64,000 nt of DNA from NCBI RefSeq assembly GCF_034652275.1, contig NZ_JAXIWG010000001.1, forward strand, positions 1,116,001 to 1,180,000, in the 5' to 3' direction. The DNA is from Yoonia sp034652275. Lineage in GTDB: Bacteria > Pseudomonadota > Alphaproteobacteria > Rhodobacterales > Rhodobacteraceae. How positions within the stretch are numbered: position 1 is the first letter of the stretch; each line of letters begins with the position of its first letter. A program made the translations under genes and the position numbers. Shown one piece after another: positions 25,724-34,939 of the stretch. The notes under the pieces were generated by a model, which ran no database searches, was not told the DNA's origin, and worked only from the letters and a program-made list of their open reading frames with translations.

Positions 25724-26707
25724 ATGCCCGCGACCCAAAAACCGACCCGACTTTTCGCTGCGATTGCCGCCCTTGCCCCCCTGCCCGCTATGGCGCAGGA
25801 CGCTCCGTTGAATGTGCTGACCACGGTAACCATGATCTCGGATGTTGCCGCGAATGTTGCAGGCACCTGCACCGAGGTGACATCGCTCTTGGGTGCGGGC
25901 AGCGATCCGCATCTGTATCGCCCGACGGCGGCGGATGTCCAAAAGCTCGCGGGGGCCGACCTGATCCTTTATGTCGATCCCGCTCTGGAAGCGCGGCTGG
26001 CGGAGGTGCTGGCAGGCTTCACTGACCGGACCCCGACAGTCGGCGTCGCCCGCGCCAGTTTTGACGACACCACGCTGATCGGCGACCCCGAAGACGCCAC
26101 ACAGATCGACCCGCATCTGTGGATGGATGTCAGCCTTTGGGCGCAGATCGCGCCCGTGATCGCCGATGCCATCGCCGCCCAGCGCCCCGATTGCGCAGAT
26201 GATCTGGCTGCCAATGTCGCAGCCTACACCACCCAGCTCGACGCCCTGCACGCTTGGGTGACAGCGGCGATTGGATCCATCCCAGAGGATCAGCGCCTGC
26301 TGGTCACGGCGCATGACGCCTTTGAATACTTCGCCGCCGGATACGGCATGGAAGCCTCCGAGGCTATCGAAGGCATCAGCACCGAATCCGAGGCCAGCAT
26401 CGGCGATATCCGCGATGTGGCGGCCTTTGTCGTCGATAGCGGCGTGCCTGCGGTCTTCGTCGAAACCACGATCAACCCCCGCACCATCGAGGCGCTGGTG
26501 GCCGAGGTGCAAAGCCAGGGCCATGACGTCGTCATCGGCGGCGAGCTTTTTTCGGATGCGATGGGTGATGACGGAACCCCCGAAGGCACCTATATCGGAA
26601 TGATCCGCGCCAATACGGTGACCGTGACCGAAGCGCTTGGCGGCACCCTGCCCGACTGGCCCGAGGCCTTGGCAGGCTGGGCGCAGGACTGGAACATCGG
26701 CGGCTGA
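25724..26707 (+). CDS. sitA: Metal ABC transporter substrate-binding protein
   Basis: A 327-aa periplasmic cluster A-I (TroA/ZnuA-type) protein. The signal peptide ends at PAMAQ. Metal-ligand histidines are visible at His63 (SDPHLYRP), His131 (IDPHLWMD) and His197 (TAHDAFEYF), with an acidic residue late in the protein probably completing the site. The His-rich loop typical of ZnuA is missing, which favours manganese (or ferrous iron) over zinc. The ATG at 25724 follows AAGGAA. It heads the sitABCD operon behind a Mur/Fur-like box. Confidence 0.85.
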   Translation: MPATQKPTRLFAAIAALAPLPAMAQDAPLNVLTTVTMISDVAANVAGTCTEVTSLLGAGSDPHLYRPTAADVQKLAGADLILYVDPALEARLAEVLAGFTDRTPTVGVARASFDDTTLIGDPEDATQIDPHLWMDVSLWAQIAPVIADAIAAQRPDCADDLAANVAAYTTQLDALHAWVTAAIGSIPEDQRLLVTAHDAFEYFAAGYGMEASEAIEGISTESEASIGDIRDVAAFVVDSGVPAVFVETTINPRTIEALVAEVQSQGHDVVIGGELFSDAMGDDGTPEGTYIGMIRANTVTVTEALGGTLPDWPEALAGWAQDWNIGG

Positions 26708-26775
26708 CCGATCGGTCGCAAAACCCCGCAGGATGGCGCGCGCGGGCAGACCCGGGCGCCGTTCGTACTGGAGAG

Positions 26776-27555
26776 ATGATGATGCGTGACGACACCCTGC
26801 ACGAGCCCGATCAGGCGCTCCATGTCGAGGATCTGACCGTCACTTACGGCGCGAACCCGGTGTTGTGGGACATCGACCTTGATATCCCCCCCGGTGTGAT
26901 GTGCGCCATTGTCGGCCCGAACGGCGCGGGCAAATCCACGCTGATCAAGGCGGCGCTTGGCCTTGTGCGCCCCGTCGCGGGGCATGTGCGGTTTCTGGGT
27001 CGCCCCATCGGGCAGATGCGTGGGCAGATCGGCTATGTCCCGCAGCGCCACAGCGTCGATTGGGATTTCCCCACAACCGCGCGCGATGTGGTGGAAATGG
27101 GTCTTTACCGCGACCTTGGCTGGCTGCGCCGTCCGGGCAAGGCGGAACATGTACGTGCTTTGGCGGCACTGGCCGAGGTCGGGATGCAGGATTACGCCGA
27201 CCGCCAGATCAGCCAGTTGTCGGGCGGCCAGCAACAGCGCGTCTTTATCGCCCGCGCTCTGGTGCAGGATGCGCCGATCCTGATCCTTGACGAACCGATG
27301 GCGGGCGTCGATGCCAGCACCGAGGCGATCATCATCGCCCTGCTGAAGAAACTCCGCGATGCGGGGCGTACGGTCATCGTCGTGCATCACGACCTGACCA
27401 CGGTGCAAAGCTACTTCGACTGGCTGGTGATGCTGAACGTGCGCATCATCGCGCAAGGCCCCGTCGCGCAGACCTATTCGGCCGAAAACCTGCGCGCCGC
27501 CTATGGCCGTCATCTGGCGATGATCGCCGTTCCGGCCGAGGAGGCCGCATCTTGA
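26776..27555 (+). CDS. sitB: Metal ABC transporter ATP-binding protein
   Basis: A 259-aa ATPase. Walker A is VGPNGAGKSTLIKAALG, the signature is LSGGQQQRVFIARAL, Walker B is ILILDEPMAGVD and the switch histidine is in VVHHD. It energises uptake of the metal delivered by SitA. Three consecutive ATG codons start at 26776; GGAG upstream best suits the second or third. Its stop overlaps the TTG start of the permease gene. Confidence 0.92.
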   Translation: MMMRDDTLHEPDQALHVEDLTVTYGANPVLWDIDLDIPPGVMCAIVGPNGAGKSTLIKAALGLVRPVAGHVRFLGRPIGQMRGQIGYVPQRHSVDWDFPTTARDVVEMGLYRDLGWLRRPGKAEHVRALAALAEVGMQDYADRQISQLSGGQQQRVFIARALVQDAPILILDEPMAGVDASTEAIIIALLKKLRDAGRTVIVVHHDLTTVQSYFDWLVMLNVRIIAQGPVAQTYSAENLRAAYGRHLAMIAVPAEEAAS

Positions 27556-28706
27556 CGGCCATCGTCGCGCTTTTCTCCAGTGATATTGTCCAGACCGTGT
27601 TGATCGGCGCGGCACTTTTGGGGGCGATTTCGGGGATGCTGGGGGCCTTTGCCGTGCTGCGCAAGCAAAGCCTGCTTGGCGACGCGCTGAGCCATGCCGC
27701 CCTGCCCGGCGTCTGCCTTGGCTTTCTGATCGCGGGCGGGCGTGATCTGGGCAGCGTGATGGTGGGCGCTTTCGCCACGGGGGCGCTGGCGGCCTTGGTG
27801 ATGATGCTGATCGTGCGGCGCACGACGCTGAAAACCGACGCAGCCCTTGGCATCGTGCTGAGCGTGTTTTTCGCCGTGGGCATCGTGCTGCTGACAGTGA
27901 TCCAGACGCAGGGCGGGTCCGGCAGTCTGGGTCTGATGACCTTTCTCTTCGGGCAGGCGGCGGCGATCCTGCGGAGCGATCTGTGGATCATGGGCGGGGT
28001 CGGTCTAGGCGCATTGGTGCTGGTGCTGGCCTTCTGGAAGGAATTCAAGCTGGTCAGCTTCGATGCAGATTTCGCGCGGTCGCAAGGCTTTCCGGTCACA
28101 CTGCTCGAGGCGGGGCTGACCGTCATGGTGGCCCTTGCCATCGTGGTGGGCTTGCAGCTTGTCGGAGTGATCCTGATGGTGGCCTTGCTGATCGCGCCCG
28201 CGGCGGCAGCGCGGCAATGGACCAATTCGCTGGGTGGGATGGTGCTGCTGTCAGCCGCCATCGGGGCGGCGTCGGGTGCCGGTGGCGCGCTGGTCAGTGC
28301 CACGACACGCGGGCTGGCGACCGGACCTGTCGTTGTGCTGATCGCCACGGGGGTCGTGATCATCTCGCTTCTGATCGCCCCCGGACGCGGGCTGATCTGG
28401 CAGGCCGCCGCCACACGGCGCGCGCGTGCGCGGATCAGCGACGGGCGGGTGCTGGCCACTTTGCAGGGCTTTGCGCAGATGCATGACGACGCGGGCTATC
28501 CGTCCGAGCGCGGCATGTTGCAGGTGGCCTTGGGTGCGAAACCGCCTGCCGCGCAACTTGCTTCACTGGAAAGCCGCGGGTTGATCCGGTCGGTCATGCA
28601 TCCGCCCGAAACCACGCCGCATTGGGAACTGACGACCGCAGGCCATACCGAGGCTGCGGCCTTGTCAGGTCCACCCGCCTCGGTAGAAAAGCAGCGCACA
28701 GAATGA
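27552..28706 (+). CDS. sitC: Metal ABC transporter permease with C-terminal winged-helix-like extension
   Basis: A 384-aa permease, about 100 residues longer than typical ZnuB/MntB. Residues 1-285 hold eight to nine membrane helices (for example GAALLGAISGMLGAFAVLR and a conserved AAGxxRQW-like turn). The extra tail (RISDGRVLATLQGFAQMHDD.., SLESRGLIRSVM.., WELTTAGHTEAAAL) reads like a DtxR/MntR-type winged helix without an obvious metal site. The TTG start overlaps the sitB stop, and the stop overlaps the next start by ATGA. Confidence 0.88.
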   Translation: MTAIVALFSSDIVQTVLIGAALLGAISGMLGAFAVLRKQSLLGDALSHAALPGVCLGFLIAGGRDLGSVMVGAFATGALAALVMMLIVRRTTLKTDAALGIVLSVFFAVGIVLLTVIQTQGGSGSLGLMTFLFGQAAAILRSDLWIMGGVGLGALVLVLAFWKEFKLVSFDADFARSQGFPVTLLEAGLTVMVALAIVVGLQLVGVILMVALLIAPAAAARQWTNSLGGMVLLSAAIGAASGAGGALVSATTRGLATGPVVVLIATGVVIISLLIAPGRGLIWQAAATRRARARISDGRVLATLQGFAQMHDDAGYPSERGMLQVALGAKPPAAQLASLESRGLIRSVMHPPETTPHWELTTAGHTEAAALSGPPASVEKQRTE

Positions 28707-29833
28707 TCGCTAGCTTCTTTTCTTCCATCCCCCTGATGATCGTACTGACCGGCGTGCTGACGGGCGTTTCGGCGGCACTGCTGGGGTCGTTCCTGATCTT
28801 GCGGGGCAATGCGATGCTGACCGATGCGATCAGCCATTCCATCGTCTTCGGGATCATCGTGGTCTGGCTGCTGACAGGCCAGACATCAGGGCCGGTGCAG
28901 GTGCTGGGGGCGGCCGTCACCGGCGTGCTGACGGTCGTGTTGTCCGAACTTCTGGCGCGCTCAAAGCTGGTCAAGATGGACGCGGCCATCGGGCTGGTGT
29001 TTCCAGCACTCTTTGCCGCCGGTGTGATCCTGATTTCGATCAACGCGCGCAACGTGCATCTGGATGTGGACAGTGTGCTTTTGGGCGAGATCGGGTTTGT
29101 CTGGCTCAACACCGTCACGCTCTTCGGGGTGGATGTGCCGGTCGCGGTGGCGACGCTGGGGTCTGTGCTGGTGGTCAACCTCGCCTTTGTGCTGGTGCTG
29201 TGGAAGGAGTTGAAGCTTGCCACCTTCGACGCAGGGCTCGCCGCCGCCTTGGGGTTTTTGCCCGGCGTGCTGCATTACGCAATCCTGACGCTGACCAGCG
29301 TGACGGCGGTTGCGGCGTTTGATGCGGTCGGCGCGATCCTGTTCATCGCCTTCGTGATCGTGCCACCCGCCACGGCCTATCTGCTGACCCGCCGCCTGTG
29401 GCTGATGGTCGTCATGGCGGTGGCCTTTTCGGTGGCCGCCGTGATCAGCGGCTATTTTCTGGCCTTATACTGGAACGTGTCGATCGGTGGGATGATGGCC
29501 AGCATGACGGGCGTCTGGTTCGCGCTGGCGCTACTGTTCGCGCCTGCGCAAGGGTTGCTGGCGCAGGCACTGCGCGCGCGGACCGAACGGCTGGACCATG
29601 ATTGCCGCGCATTGGTGGCGCATCTGTTCACGCACCAAGACACCCCCGCCATGGCCGAGGAAAACACCCTGCGCGCGCTGGTCAGTCACCTGCGCTGGAC
29701 CGAGCCGCGCGCCCGCGCCGCTGTGCTGCGCGCGCATGACCGCGACCTGATCGAACGGCGCGATGGCCTGTTGTGCCTGCGCCCCAAAGGCACCGCCGAG
29801 GTCGAGGCCATCTTTGGGCGTAGCGACGCCTAG
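28703..29833 (+). CDS. sitD: Metal ABC transporter permease, second subunit
   Basis: A 376-aa paralogue of the preceding permease, starting MIASFFSSIPLMIVLTGVLTGV. The membrane domain covers roughly residues 1-280. The tail also resembles a winged helix (RALVAHLFTHQDTP.., RARAAVLRAHDRDLIERRDGLLCLRPKGTAEVEAIF). Two distinct permeases are the SitC/SitD arrangement of manganese importers. The gene overlaps sitC by four bases and its stop overlaps the convergent hydrolase gene by four bases. Confidence 0.88.
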   Translation: MIASFFSSIPLMIVLTGVLTGVSAALLGSFLILRGNAMLTDAISHSIVFGIIVVWLLTGQTSGPVQVLGAAVTGVLTVVLSELLARSKLVKMDAAIGLVFPALFAAGVILISINARNVHLDVDSVLLGEIGFVWLNTVTLFGVDVPVAVATLGSVLVVNLAFVLVLWKELKLATFDAGLAAALGFLPGVLHYAILTLTSVTAVAAFDAVGAILFIAFVIVPPATAYLLTRRLWLMVVMAVAFSVAAVISGYFLALYWNVSIGGMMASMTGVWFALALLFAPAQGLLAQALRARTERLDHDCRALVAHLFTHQDTPAMAEENTLRALVSHLRWTEPRARAAVLRAHDRDLIERRDGLLCLRPKGTAEVEAIFGRSDA

Positions 29834-30687
29834 CCCTGGCTGACGACCTTCTGGGTCTGCACGCCCAGCCCGTCGATGCCAAGGCGCATGGTCTCGCCCC
29901 CTGACAGATAGCGCTGCGGCTTTTGCCCCATGCCCACGCCCGGCGGTGTGCCCGTCGAGATGATGTCGCCCGGTTGCAGGCTCATGAAGCGCGAACAATA
30001 GGCGACAAGATGCGGCACCTTGTAGACCATCGTCGCGGTGGTGCCGTCCTGATAGCGGTGGCCGTCCACCTCCAGCCAGAGGCGCAGGTTGTCATGATCC
30101 GCGATCTCGTCACGGGTCACCAGCCACGGTCCGGTCGGGCCGAAGGTGTCGCAGCCTTTGCCCTTGTCCCAAGTGCCCGCGCGTTCGATCTGGTATTCGC
30201 GTTCGGACACATCGTTGATGACGCAGAACCCCGCGACATGGGACATGGCGTCAGACTCGTCGATATAGGCGCCACCTTGCCCGATCACGACGCCCAGTTC
30301 GACCTCCCAATCGGTCTTGACCGATCCGCGCGGGATCAGAATGTCGTCATCGGGACCAACGATCGCCGAGGTCCATTTGTTGAAGATCACCGGTTCGGGC
30401 GGCACGGCAAGGCCGCTTTCGGCGGCGTGATCCGCGTAATTCAGGCCGATGCAGATGAATTTGCCGACCTGCCCGACGCAAGGACCAAGCCGCAGGTCAC
30501 CCTGCGGTGTGCCGTCAACGACCGGCAGGCTGTCGATATCAAGCGCCTGCAACCGCGCGATGCTGTCGGGCAACAAGGCCGCTGCGGCGATATCCGGCAC
30601 ATGGGCGGACAGGTCGCGCACGCGCCCCTGCGCATCCAGACATCCGGGTTTTTCATGACCGCGCGGGCCGTAACGCAAAAGTTTCAT
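29830..30687 (-). CDS. Fumarylacetoacetate hydrolase-family enzyme, probable 2,4-diketo-3-deoxy-L-fuconate hydrolase
   Basis: A 285-aa protein. The family core is complete: IGLNYADHAAESG, PVIFNKWTSAIVGPDDDI, DWEVELGVVIG (metal ligands Glu/Glu/Asp) and GDIISTGTPPGVGMG. The ATG at 30687 (MKLLRYG) matches the family N-terminus. It lies downstream of a dehydrogenase typical of the non-phosphorylated L-fucose pathway and near an L-fucose mutarotase, so I infer it cleaves 2,4-diketo-3-deoxy-L-fuconate to pyruvate and lactate. A ureidoglycolate lyase assignment is the main alternative. Confidence 0.82.
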   Translation of the reverse strand: MKLLRYGPRGHEKPGCLDAQGRVRDLSAHVPDIAAAALLPDSIARLQALDIDSLPVVDGTPQGDLRLGPCVGQVGKFICIGLNYADHAAESGLAVPPEPVIFNKWTSAIVGPDDDILIPRGSVKTDWEVELGVVIGQGGAYIDESDAMSHVAGFCVINDVSEREYQIERAGTWDKGKGCDTFGPTGPWLVTRDEIADHDNLRLWLEVDGHRYQDGTTATMVYKVPHLVAYCSRFMSLQPGDIISTGTPPGVGMGQKPQRYLSGGETMRLGIDGLGVQTQKVVSQG

Positions 30688-30834
30688 GTGATATTCGTCT
30701 TTCCGGTTTTGGCAGGCCCGAGTCCCGTGGTCACAGGGGCCTGCAAGGTCATCTTGGACAGTCTGGGTTTCAATACGGGCGATAGTCAACTGACCTCGGC
30801 AGAAACAGCCGCTATTGCAGGTCGCTGGCTATCG

Positions 30835-31581
30835 TCAGATCGTCACGCCGCCGTCGACCAGTACCGCCTGACCGGTCACGAAACGGCTGTTGTCAGACAA
30901 CAGATGCACGATCGTCGGGGTCAGATCATCGACCGTGGCAAGGCGTCCCATGGGCTGGCGTGCGATGAAATCCTTTTCCGCTTGGACAGGATCGGGGGCT
31001 GCCGCGATCCGTCCGCGCAGCGACGGCGTGTCCACGGTGCCCGGACACAGCGCATTGCAGCGCAGGTTGCGGGTCACGAAATCGGCGGCAATCGCCTTGG
31101 TCAGCCCGATCACAGCGGCCTTGGTCGCGCCATAGGCGGTGCGGTTGACGAACCCTTTGGCCGAGGAGGCCATCGACGACATGTTCAGGATCGCGGCGCT
31201 GCCGGTGCTATCGGCCTGCCGCAACAGGCCCGGCACGAAGGCGCGGCACATCCGCACCATCGAGGTCACGTTGATATCCAGCGCAAAGGTCCAGTCTGCA
31301 TCGGTCAGATCAAGGATCGTGCCGTGATGGACCACACCCGCGCAGTTGAACAGCCCGTCAAGGTCCGGCAGGTCCTCCGCCAGCGCCGTGATCGCCTGCG
31401 GATCGGTCACGTCGAGCTGTCGCGTCTCGATCCCCTTGACGCCTGCCAGCGCGGTCAGCAAGGCAGCATTCACATCCGTCGCGATCACCCGCGCACCGGC
31501 CGCAGCACAGGCGCGCGCGCTGGCGGCCCCGATCCCTTGCCCCGCTGCCGTGATCAGGATCGTCTTGTTGCGCAAGATCAT
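30835..31581 (-). CDS. SDR dehydrogenase, probable 2-keto-3-deoxy-L-fuconate dehydrogenase
   Basis: A 248-aa classical short-chain dehydrogenase with the TAAGQGIGAA cofactor loop, NCAGVVHHGTILD, the catalytic Ser in NMSSMASSAKG and YGATK (Tyr and Lys intact). Text such as HHGTILDLTDADW, VNRTAYGATKAAVIGLTKAIAADF and CPGTVDTPSLRGRI closely matches the BDH2/fuconate-dehydrogenase subgroup. It oxidises 2-keto-3-deoxy-L-fuconate, feeding the hydrolase encoded downstream. Confidence 0.87.
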   Translation of the reverse strand: MILRNKTILITAAGQGIGAASARACAAAGARVIATDVNAALLTALAGVKGIETRQLDVTDPQAITALAEDLPDLDGLFNCAGVVHHGTILDLTDADWTFALDINVTSMVRMCRAFVPGLLRQADSTGSAAILNMSSMASSAKGFVNRTAYGATKAAVIGLTKAIAADFVTRNLRCNALCPGTVDTPSLRGRIAAAPDPVQAEKDFIARQPMGRLATVDDLTPTIVHLLSDNSRFVTGQAVLVDGGVTI

Positions 31582-31931
31582 GTTGTCCCCCGTCTTTCCC
31601 CCCGCAGGTCCGCGAAACGCGGTCCCGATAAGGTGACAAACACCGCGCGGCTCTTGTCGTCAAGGCTGACAGAGGCGGCTCTGGCGGCACCACCACAGGT
31701 ACAGGTGCCACTAGATATCATCGGGCGATTGTTTCTGTCGCAACCGCGCTATGAACGCGCGCCTCAAAGCAGGGGGTGCCCTAGCCGCAGCTCAACTGAC
31801 GCAGGTCCGCGCGGTCAAAGCGATTGCGCAAGATCGGGCGGTGGTGGATGGTATCGATGCGCAGGCCGCATCCGCAGCCTTGGCGCTGCCTCCGAACCGG
31901 TTTCGGGGCAACTGACAAAAGGAAACGGACC
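31582..31931. promoter_or_regulatory. Divergent promoter region of the L-fucose genes
   Basis: A 350-base region between the minus-strand dehydrogenase and the plus-strand mutarotase. It must contain promoters for at least one direction. The right half also holds the small open frame at 31751-31915, listed separately. Confidence 0.4.
31751..31915 (+). CDS. Possible 54-aa hypothetical ORF before the mutarotase gene
   Basis: Ala- and Arg-rich short frame (LKAGGALAAAQLTQVRAVKA.., ending LALPPNRFRGN) that stops 16 bases before the mutarotase start. No ribosome site is evident. It may be a leader peptide, a gene remnant or chance. Confidence 0.25.
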   Translation: MNARLKAGGALAAAQLTQVRAVKAIAQDRAVVDGIDAQAASAALALPPNRFRGN

Positions 31932-32366
31932 ATGCTGCGCAACATCCCTCCCATCCTGTCGCCCGACCTGCTGGCCAGCCTGCGGGCGATGGGGCATGGC
32001 GACGACATCGTGATCGCGGATGCGAATTTTCCCGCGACAAGCCTCGCAAGCCGCTGTCACCGGCTGGACGGGATCAGCGCGACCGAAGTGCTGACGGCGA
32101 TCCTGACGCTGTTGCCGCTGGACACATTCGTGCCGGACCCCGCGATCACAATGCAGGTCGTGGATGACCCCGACGCCGTCCCGCCCGTCGTCGCGACGTT
32201 CCAGACAATCATCAACACGACAGCCGATAATCCTGTGACGATCACCGCCATAGACCGGTTTGCGTTCTATGCGCGCGCGCGGACCGCCTTTGCCATTGTG
32301 CAGACCGGCGAGACGCGGCTGTACGGCAACATCATCCTCAAGAAAGGCGTCATCGGGTCGCGGTGA
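31932..32366 (+). CDS. fucU: L-fucose mutarotase (RbsD/FucU family)
   Basis: A 144-aa protein that interconverts the alpha and beta anomers of L-fucose. Family text is clear: LRNIPPILSPDLLASLRAMGHGDDIVIADANFP, then RFAFYARARTAFAIVQTGETRLYGNIILKKGV, with the conserved His in MGHGD and the Tyr-Gly-Asn near the end. AAGGAAA sits about nine bases before the ATG at 31932. It belongs with the divergent dehydrogenase and hydrolase genes; the transporter and the first pathway enzymes are not in the window. Confidence 0.9.
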   Translation: MLRNIPPILSPDLLASLRAMGHGDDIVIADANFPATSLASRCHRLDGISATEVLTAILTLLPLDTFVPDPAITMQVVDDPDAVPPVVATFQTIINTTADNPVTITAIDRFAFYARARTAFAIVQTGETRLYGNIILKKGVIGSR

Positions 32367-32634
32367 TCAGCGCGGAGGGGCATGGCTGCGGGATCCTCCG
32401 GAACGGCCGACCGGTCCTGCGCGGTCCTGCCTGCGGGTGATCACCGGTCAGCGCGCCGGACCCGCGATCGCCCACCGATGGTGGAAAACCGAAAAGCGCG
32501 ATCATGCCGCTTGCAGGCTGCAAAGCCTGCTGCCCGCCTTGCATCGGCTGGCCAAGGCAGAACAGTTGATCGGAAGGCGGCGCTGAACCACGACCATTTG
32601 GCCACCCTAGTCGTAGTACGCACGCCGCGCGGTT
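32367..32634. other. Intergenic stretch with possible gene remnants
   Basis: About 270 bases between convergent genes. Fragments in two plus-strand frames look mildly protein-like (AEGHGCGILRNGRPVLRG; HRWWKTEKRDHAACRLQSLLPALHRLAKAEQ), but no intact start-to-stop gene is supported. Confidence 0.35.
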
Positions 32635-34938
32635 CTAGCCGTTGCGCCCCGCAGTTGCAGACTGACTGGTGCAGTCCAGTGCCGACGGCGGTTGATCCGC
32701 GAAGTCGCGCCCCCGCGCGACCAAGAGCGGTGCGGTACCCTGCGGGTGTCGCGCCTTGTCCCGCGCGGCCGCGATGCTTTGCCCAAGAAGGGCGACAAGT
32801 CCCGCAAAGGCGGCGTGGTCATGCCCCGTTCCCGGTCGGAGCGCCTGACAACGGCTGCCTGCTTGGTGCAAACCAAGCGTCATCGCGGCCCCCTTGAGCG
32901 TATGCAGAACATCGTCCAGATGCGCAGGGGTCGGACCATCTGCCTCTGGGGCGGTCATCGCGGCAAGCGCATCGGCGTCGTCCTGCAACTGGTCCAGCAA
33001 GTCACAAAACAGATCCGGACCCAATTCATCCAGTACCGACGTCAGCTGCACCATATCGAGCAAAGCCGATGTGCTAGCGGTCTCCGACGGAGCCGTTGCA
33101 GGGACAACAAGCCCGGGCTGCTCTTGGTCCTGCGCGGACCTGAAACTGCGCAGCACCGATCCCAGCTTGTCACGTGTCACGGGCTTGGCCATGAAATCCG
33201 TCATGCCGGCATCAAGACAGCGCTGGCGATCCTCGGCAAAGGCATTGGCGGTCAAACCGACGATCGGCAACTCGATGCCAAGAGCGCGTATCGCGCGCGT
33301 CGCCGCCAGACCGTCCATGACCGGCATCTGCAAATCCATCAGCACCAGGTCAAAACTTTCCTGCTGAACCCGTTCAAGTCCGATATGGCCGTCTTCAGCC
33401 GTGGCGACCTTGGCGCCGAAACTGCGCAGCAGCGCCACCGCGACCTCGCGGTTGACGGGATTGTCCTCGACCAGCAACACCCGGATGCCGCTTGGCACGT
33501 CGGGTGCGTGCGGCACGGGACGCGCAGCGGCAGGTGCAGCCGGTCCCAGCACCGTAACCGGCAGTTCAAGCCAAAACACGCTGCCCTTCCCGACGGCACT
33601 GTCGACACCGATCCGGCCACCCATACCGGTGACGATCCGTTTGCAGATCGCAAGGCCCAACCCGGTTCCGCCGAACCGGCGCGAGGCGGACCCCTCGATC
33701 TGGCTGAAATCGCGGAACAGCTTGTCGTGATCCTCGGGCGCGATGCCGATACCGCTGTCCTGCACCTCGATCCGCAAACCCGCCTGAGGCAAGAGCGTGC
33801 CGCGCACACTGACCCCGCCTTCGGACGTGAACTTGACCCCATTGGCAACGAGGTTCAACAGCACCTGCCGCAATCGGATTTCATCGGTCGCGACGGTCAC
33901 CGCCGGCAGATCGACGTCGAAGGAAAGCCGCGCATCCGCGATCCGCGTCCGGAACACGTCATCCAACAAAACCGCAACATCCGGTAGCGACACTGGCGCA
34001 TTGCTGAAGGTGACACCATTGGCGTCAAGGTTCGAGTAATCGAGAATAGCGTTGATGATCTCCAGCAGGACATGGCCGGACCGCCAGATCGTCAGAACAC
34101 GCCCCGATTGGTCGGGGTCCAGGTCCGTAGTCCTGAGAAGATCCGCAGATCCGATGATGCCGTTCAGCGGCGTGCGGATTTCATGGCTCATCGTGGCCAG
34201 AAACATCGACTTTGCGGCACTTGCCGCTTGGGCGGCGGCTGCACTGCGTGAATTGCGGATGGACAGCGCGCGCAGCTGTTGCTGGGTCTGGGAGATAATG
34301 CGCAGGTCGATGAATTGCAGGATGATAGTGCCGACAAAGACCAGCGCCGCGATGGCCACTGCCGCGGCAAGCCGCTGATAGGACGCAAAGGTCTGATCCC
34401 TGCTTGCAACACGGGCCTTGTTGAGTGTTGCGTTCGTGGCGATGACCAGGTCGTTGCTTAGAGCTTTGATCTGTCGGGCCTGATCAAGGATCAATGGCAA
34501 GGCCTGTTCAAGTGCCGCTCTGTCATTGGCGCGCGCGTCGATCATCTGCGCAAGATTACCGATGTCGCGCTTGACCGCGGCCCCGATCGCCTGCAATTCG
34601 TCGGCCCCTTGGAAGGACTCTGAAAAGACGCCCTTATCGAGCAATGTGATCCGGCTATAAACCAGATCGAAACTGAGAAGGACGGCATCCAGTGTCTCGG
34701 CTGACGGGCCGTTGCGTGCCTCAAGTACTGCTTCGGTCAGGCGCGATGCCTCGCGATGGGTCTGAAAGACGGCCCACATGGCGTCTTCACGCACGCTTTC
34801 AAGCATGACCTGCCGTCGGTCCTGAACGTTCACGAACAAATAGGCGGTCGTGGCGATCAACACCAAACCCAAGGCCATCAGCACGAATGTGACCCAGCGG
34901 ACAGATACCGTCCATCCGATGGGCGCGGGATCATCCAT
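32635..34938 (-). CDS. Hybrid sensor histidine kinase with receiver and HPt domains
   Basis: A 767-aa membrane kinase. Helices at about 17-36 and 191-211 flank a helical periplasmic sensor. The order is then HisKA (His252 in SHEIRTPLNG), an ATPase domain with the N box (NLVANGVKF), DSGIGIA and GGTGLGLAI, a receiver domain with Asp535 (LVLMDLQMP), and an HPt domain with His679 (LHTLKGAAM). The phosphorelay can therefore run inside one protein. The ATG at 34938 lies one base past the stop of the upstream periplasmic protein gene, so they are co-expressed. The partner output is probably the HD-GYP regulator upstream. Confidence 0.92.
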   Translation of the reverse strand: MDDPAPIGWTVSVRWVTFVLMALGLVLIATTAYLFVNVQDRRQVMLESVREDAMWAVFQTHREASRLTEAVLEARNGPSAETLDAVLLSFDLVYSRITLLDKGVFSESFQGADELQAIGAAVKRDIGNLAQMIDARANDRAALEQALPLILDQARQIKALSNDLVIATNATLNKARVASRDQTFASYQRLAAAVAIAALVFVGTIILQFIDLRIISQTQQQLRALSIRNSRSAAAAQAASAAKSMFLATMSHEIRTPLNGIIGSADLLRTTDLDPDQSGRVLTIWRSGHVLLEIINAILDYSNLDANGVTFSNAPVSLPDVAVLLDDVFRTRIADARLSFDVDLPAVTVATDEIRLRQVLLNLVANGVKFTSEGGVSVRGTLLPQAGLRIEVQDSGIGIAPEDHDKLFRDFSQIEGSASRRFGGTGLGLAICKRIVTGMGGRIGVDSAVGKGSVFWLELPVTVLGPAAPAAARPVPHAPDVPSGIRVLLVEDNPVNREVAVALLRSFGAKVATAEDGHIGLERVQQESFDLVLMDLQMPVMDGLAATRAIRALGIELPIVGLTANAFAEDRQRCLDAGMTDFMAKPVTRDKLGSVLRSFRSAQDQEQPGLVVPATAPSETASTSALLDMVQLTSVLDELGPDLFCDLLDQLQDDADALAAMTAPEADGPTPAHLDDVLHTLKGAAMTLGLHQAGSRCQALRPGTGHDHAAFAGLVALLGQSIAAARDKARHPQGTAPLLVARGRDFADQPPSALDCTSQSATAGRNG

Positions 34939-34939
34939 G

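Noticed and set aside
29923..32013. Plus-strand open frame of 696 codons across the fucose genes
   Set aside because: It runs antisense to two clearly recognised enzymes and extends into the mutarotase gene in the wrong frame; composition is His/Arg-rich.
32692..33987. Plus-strand open frame of 431 codons
   Set aside because: It is antisense to the hybrid histidine kinase, where all kinase, receiver and HPt motifs are on the minus strand.
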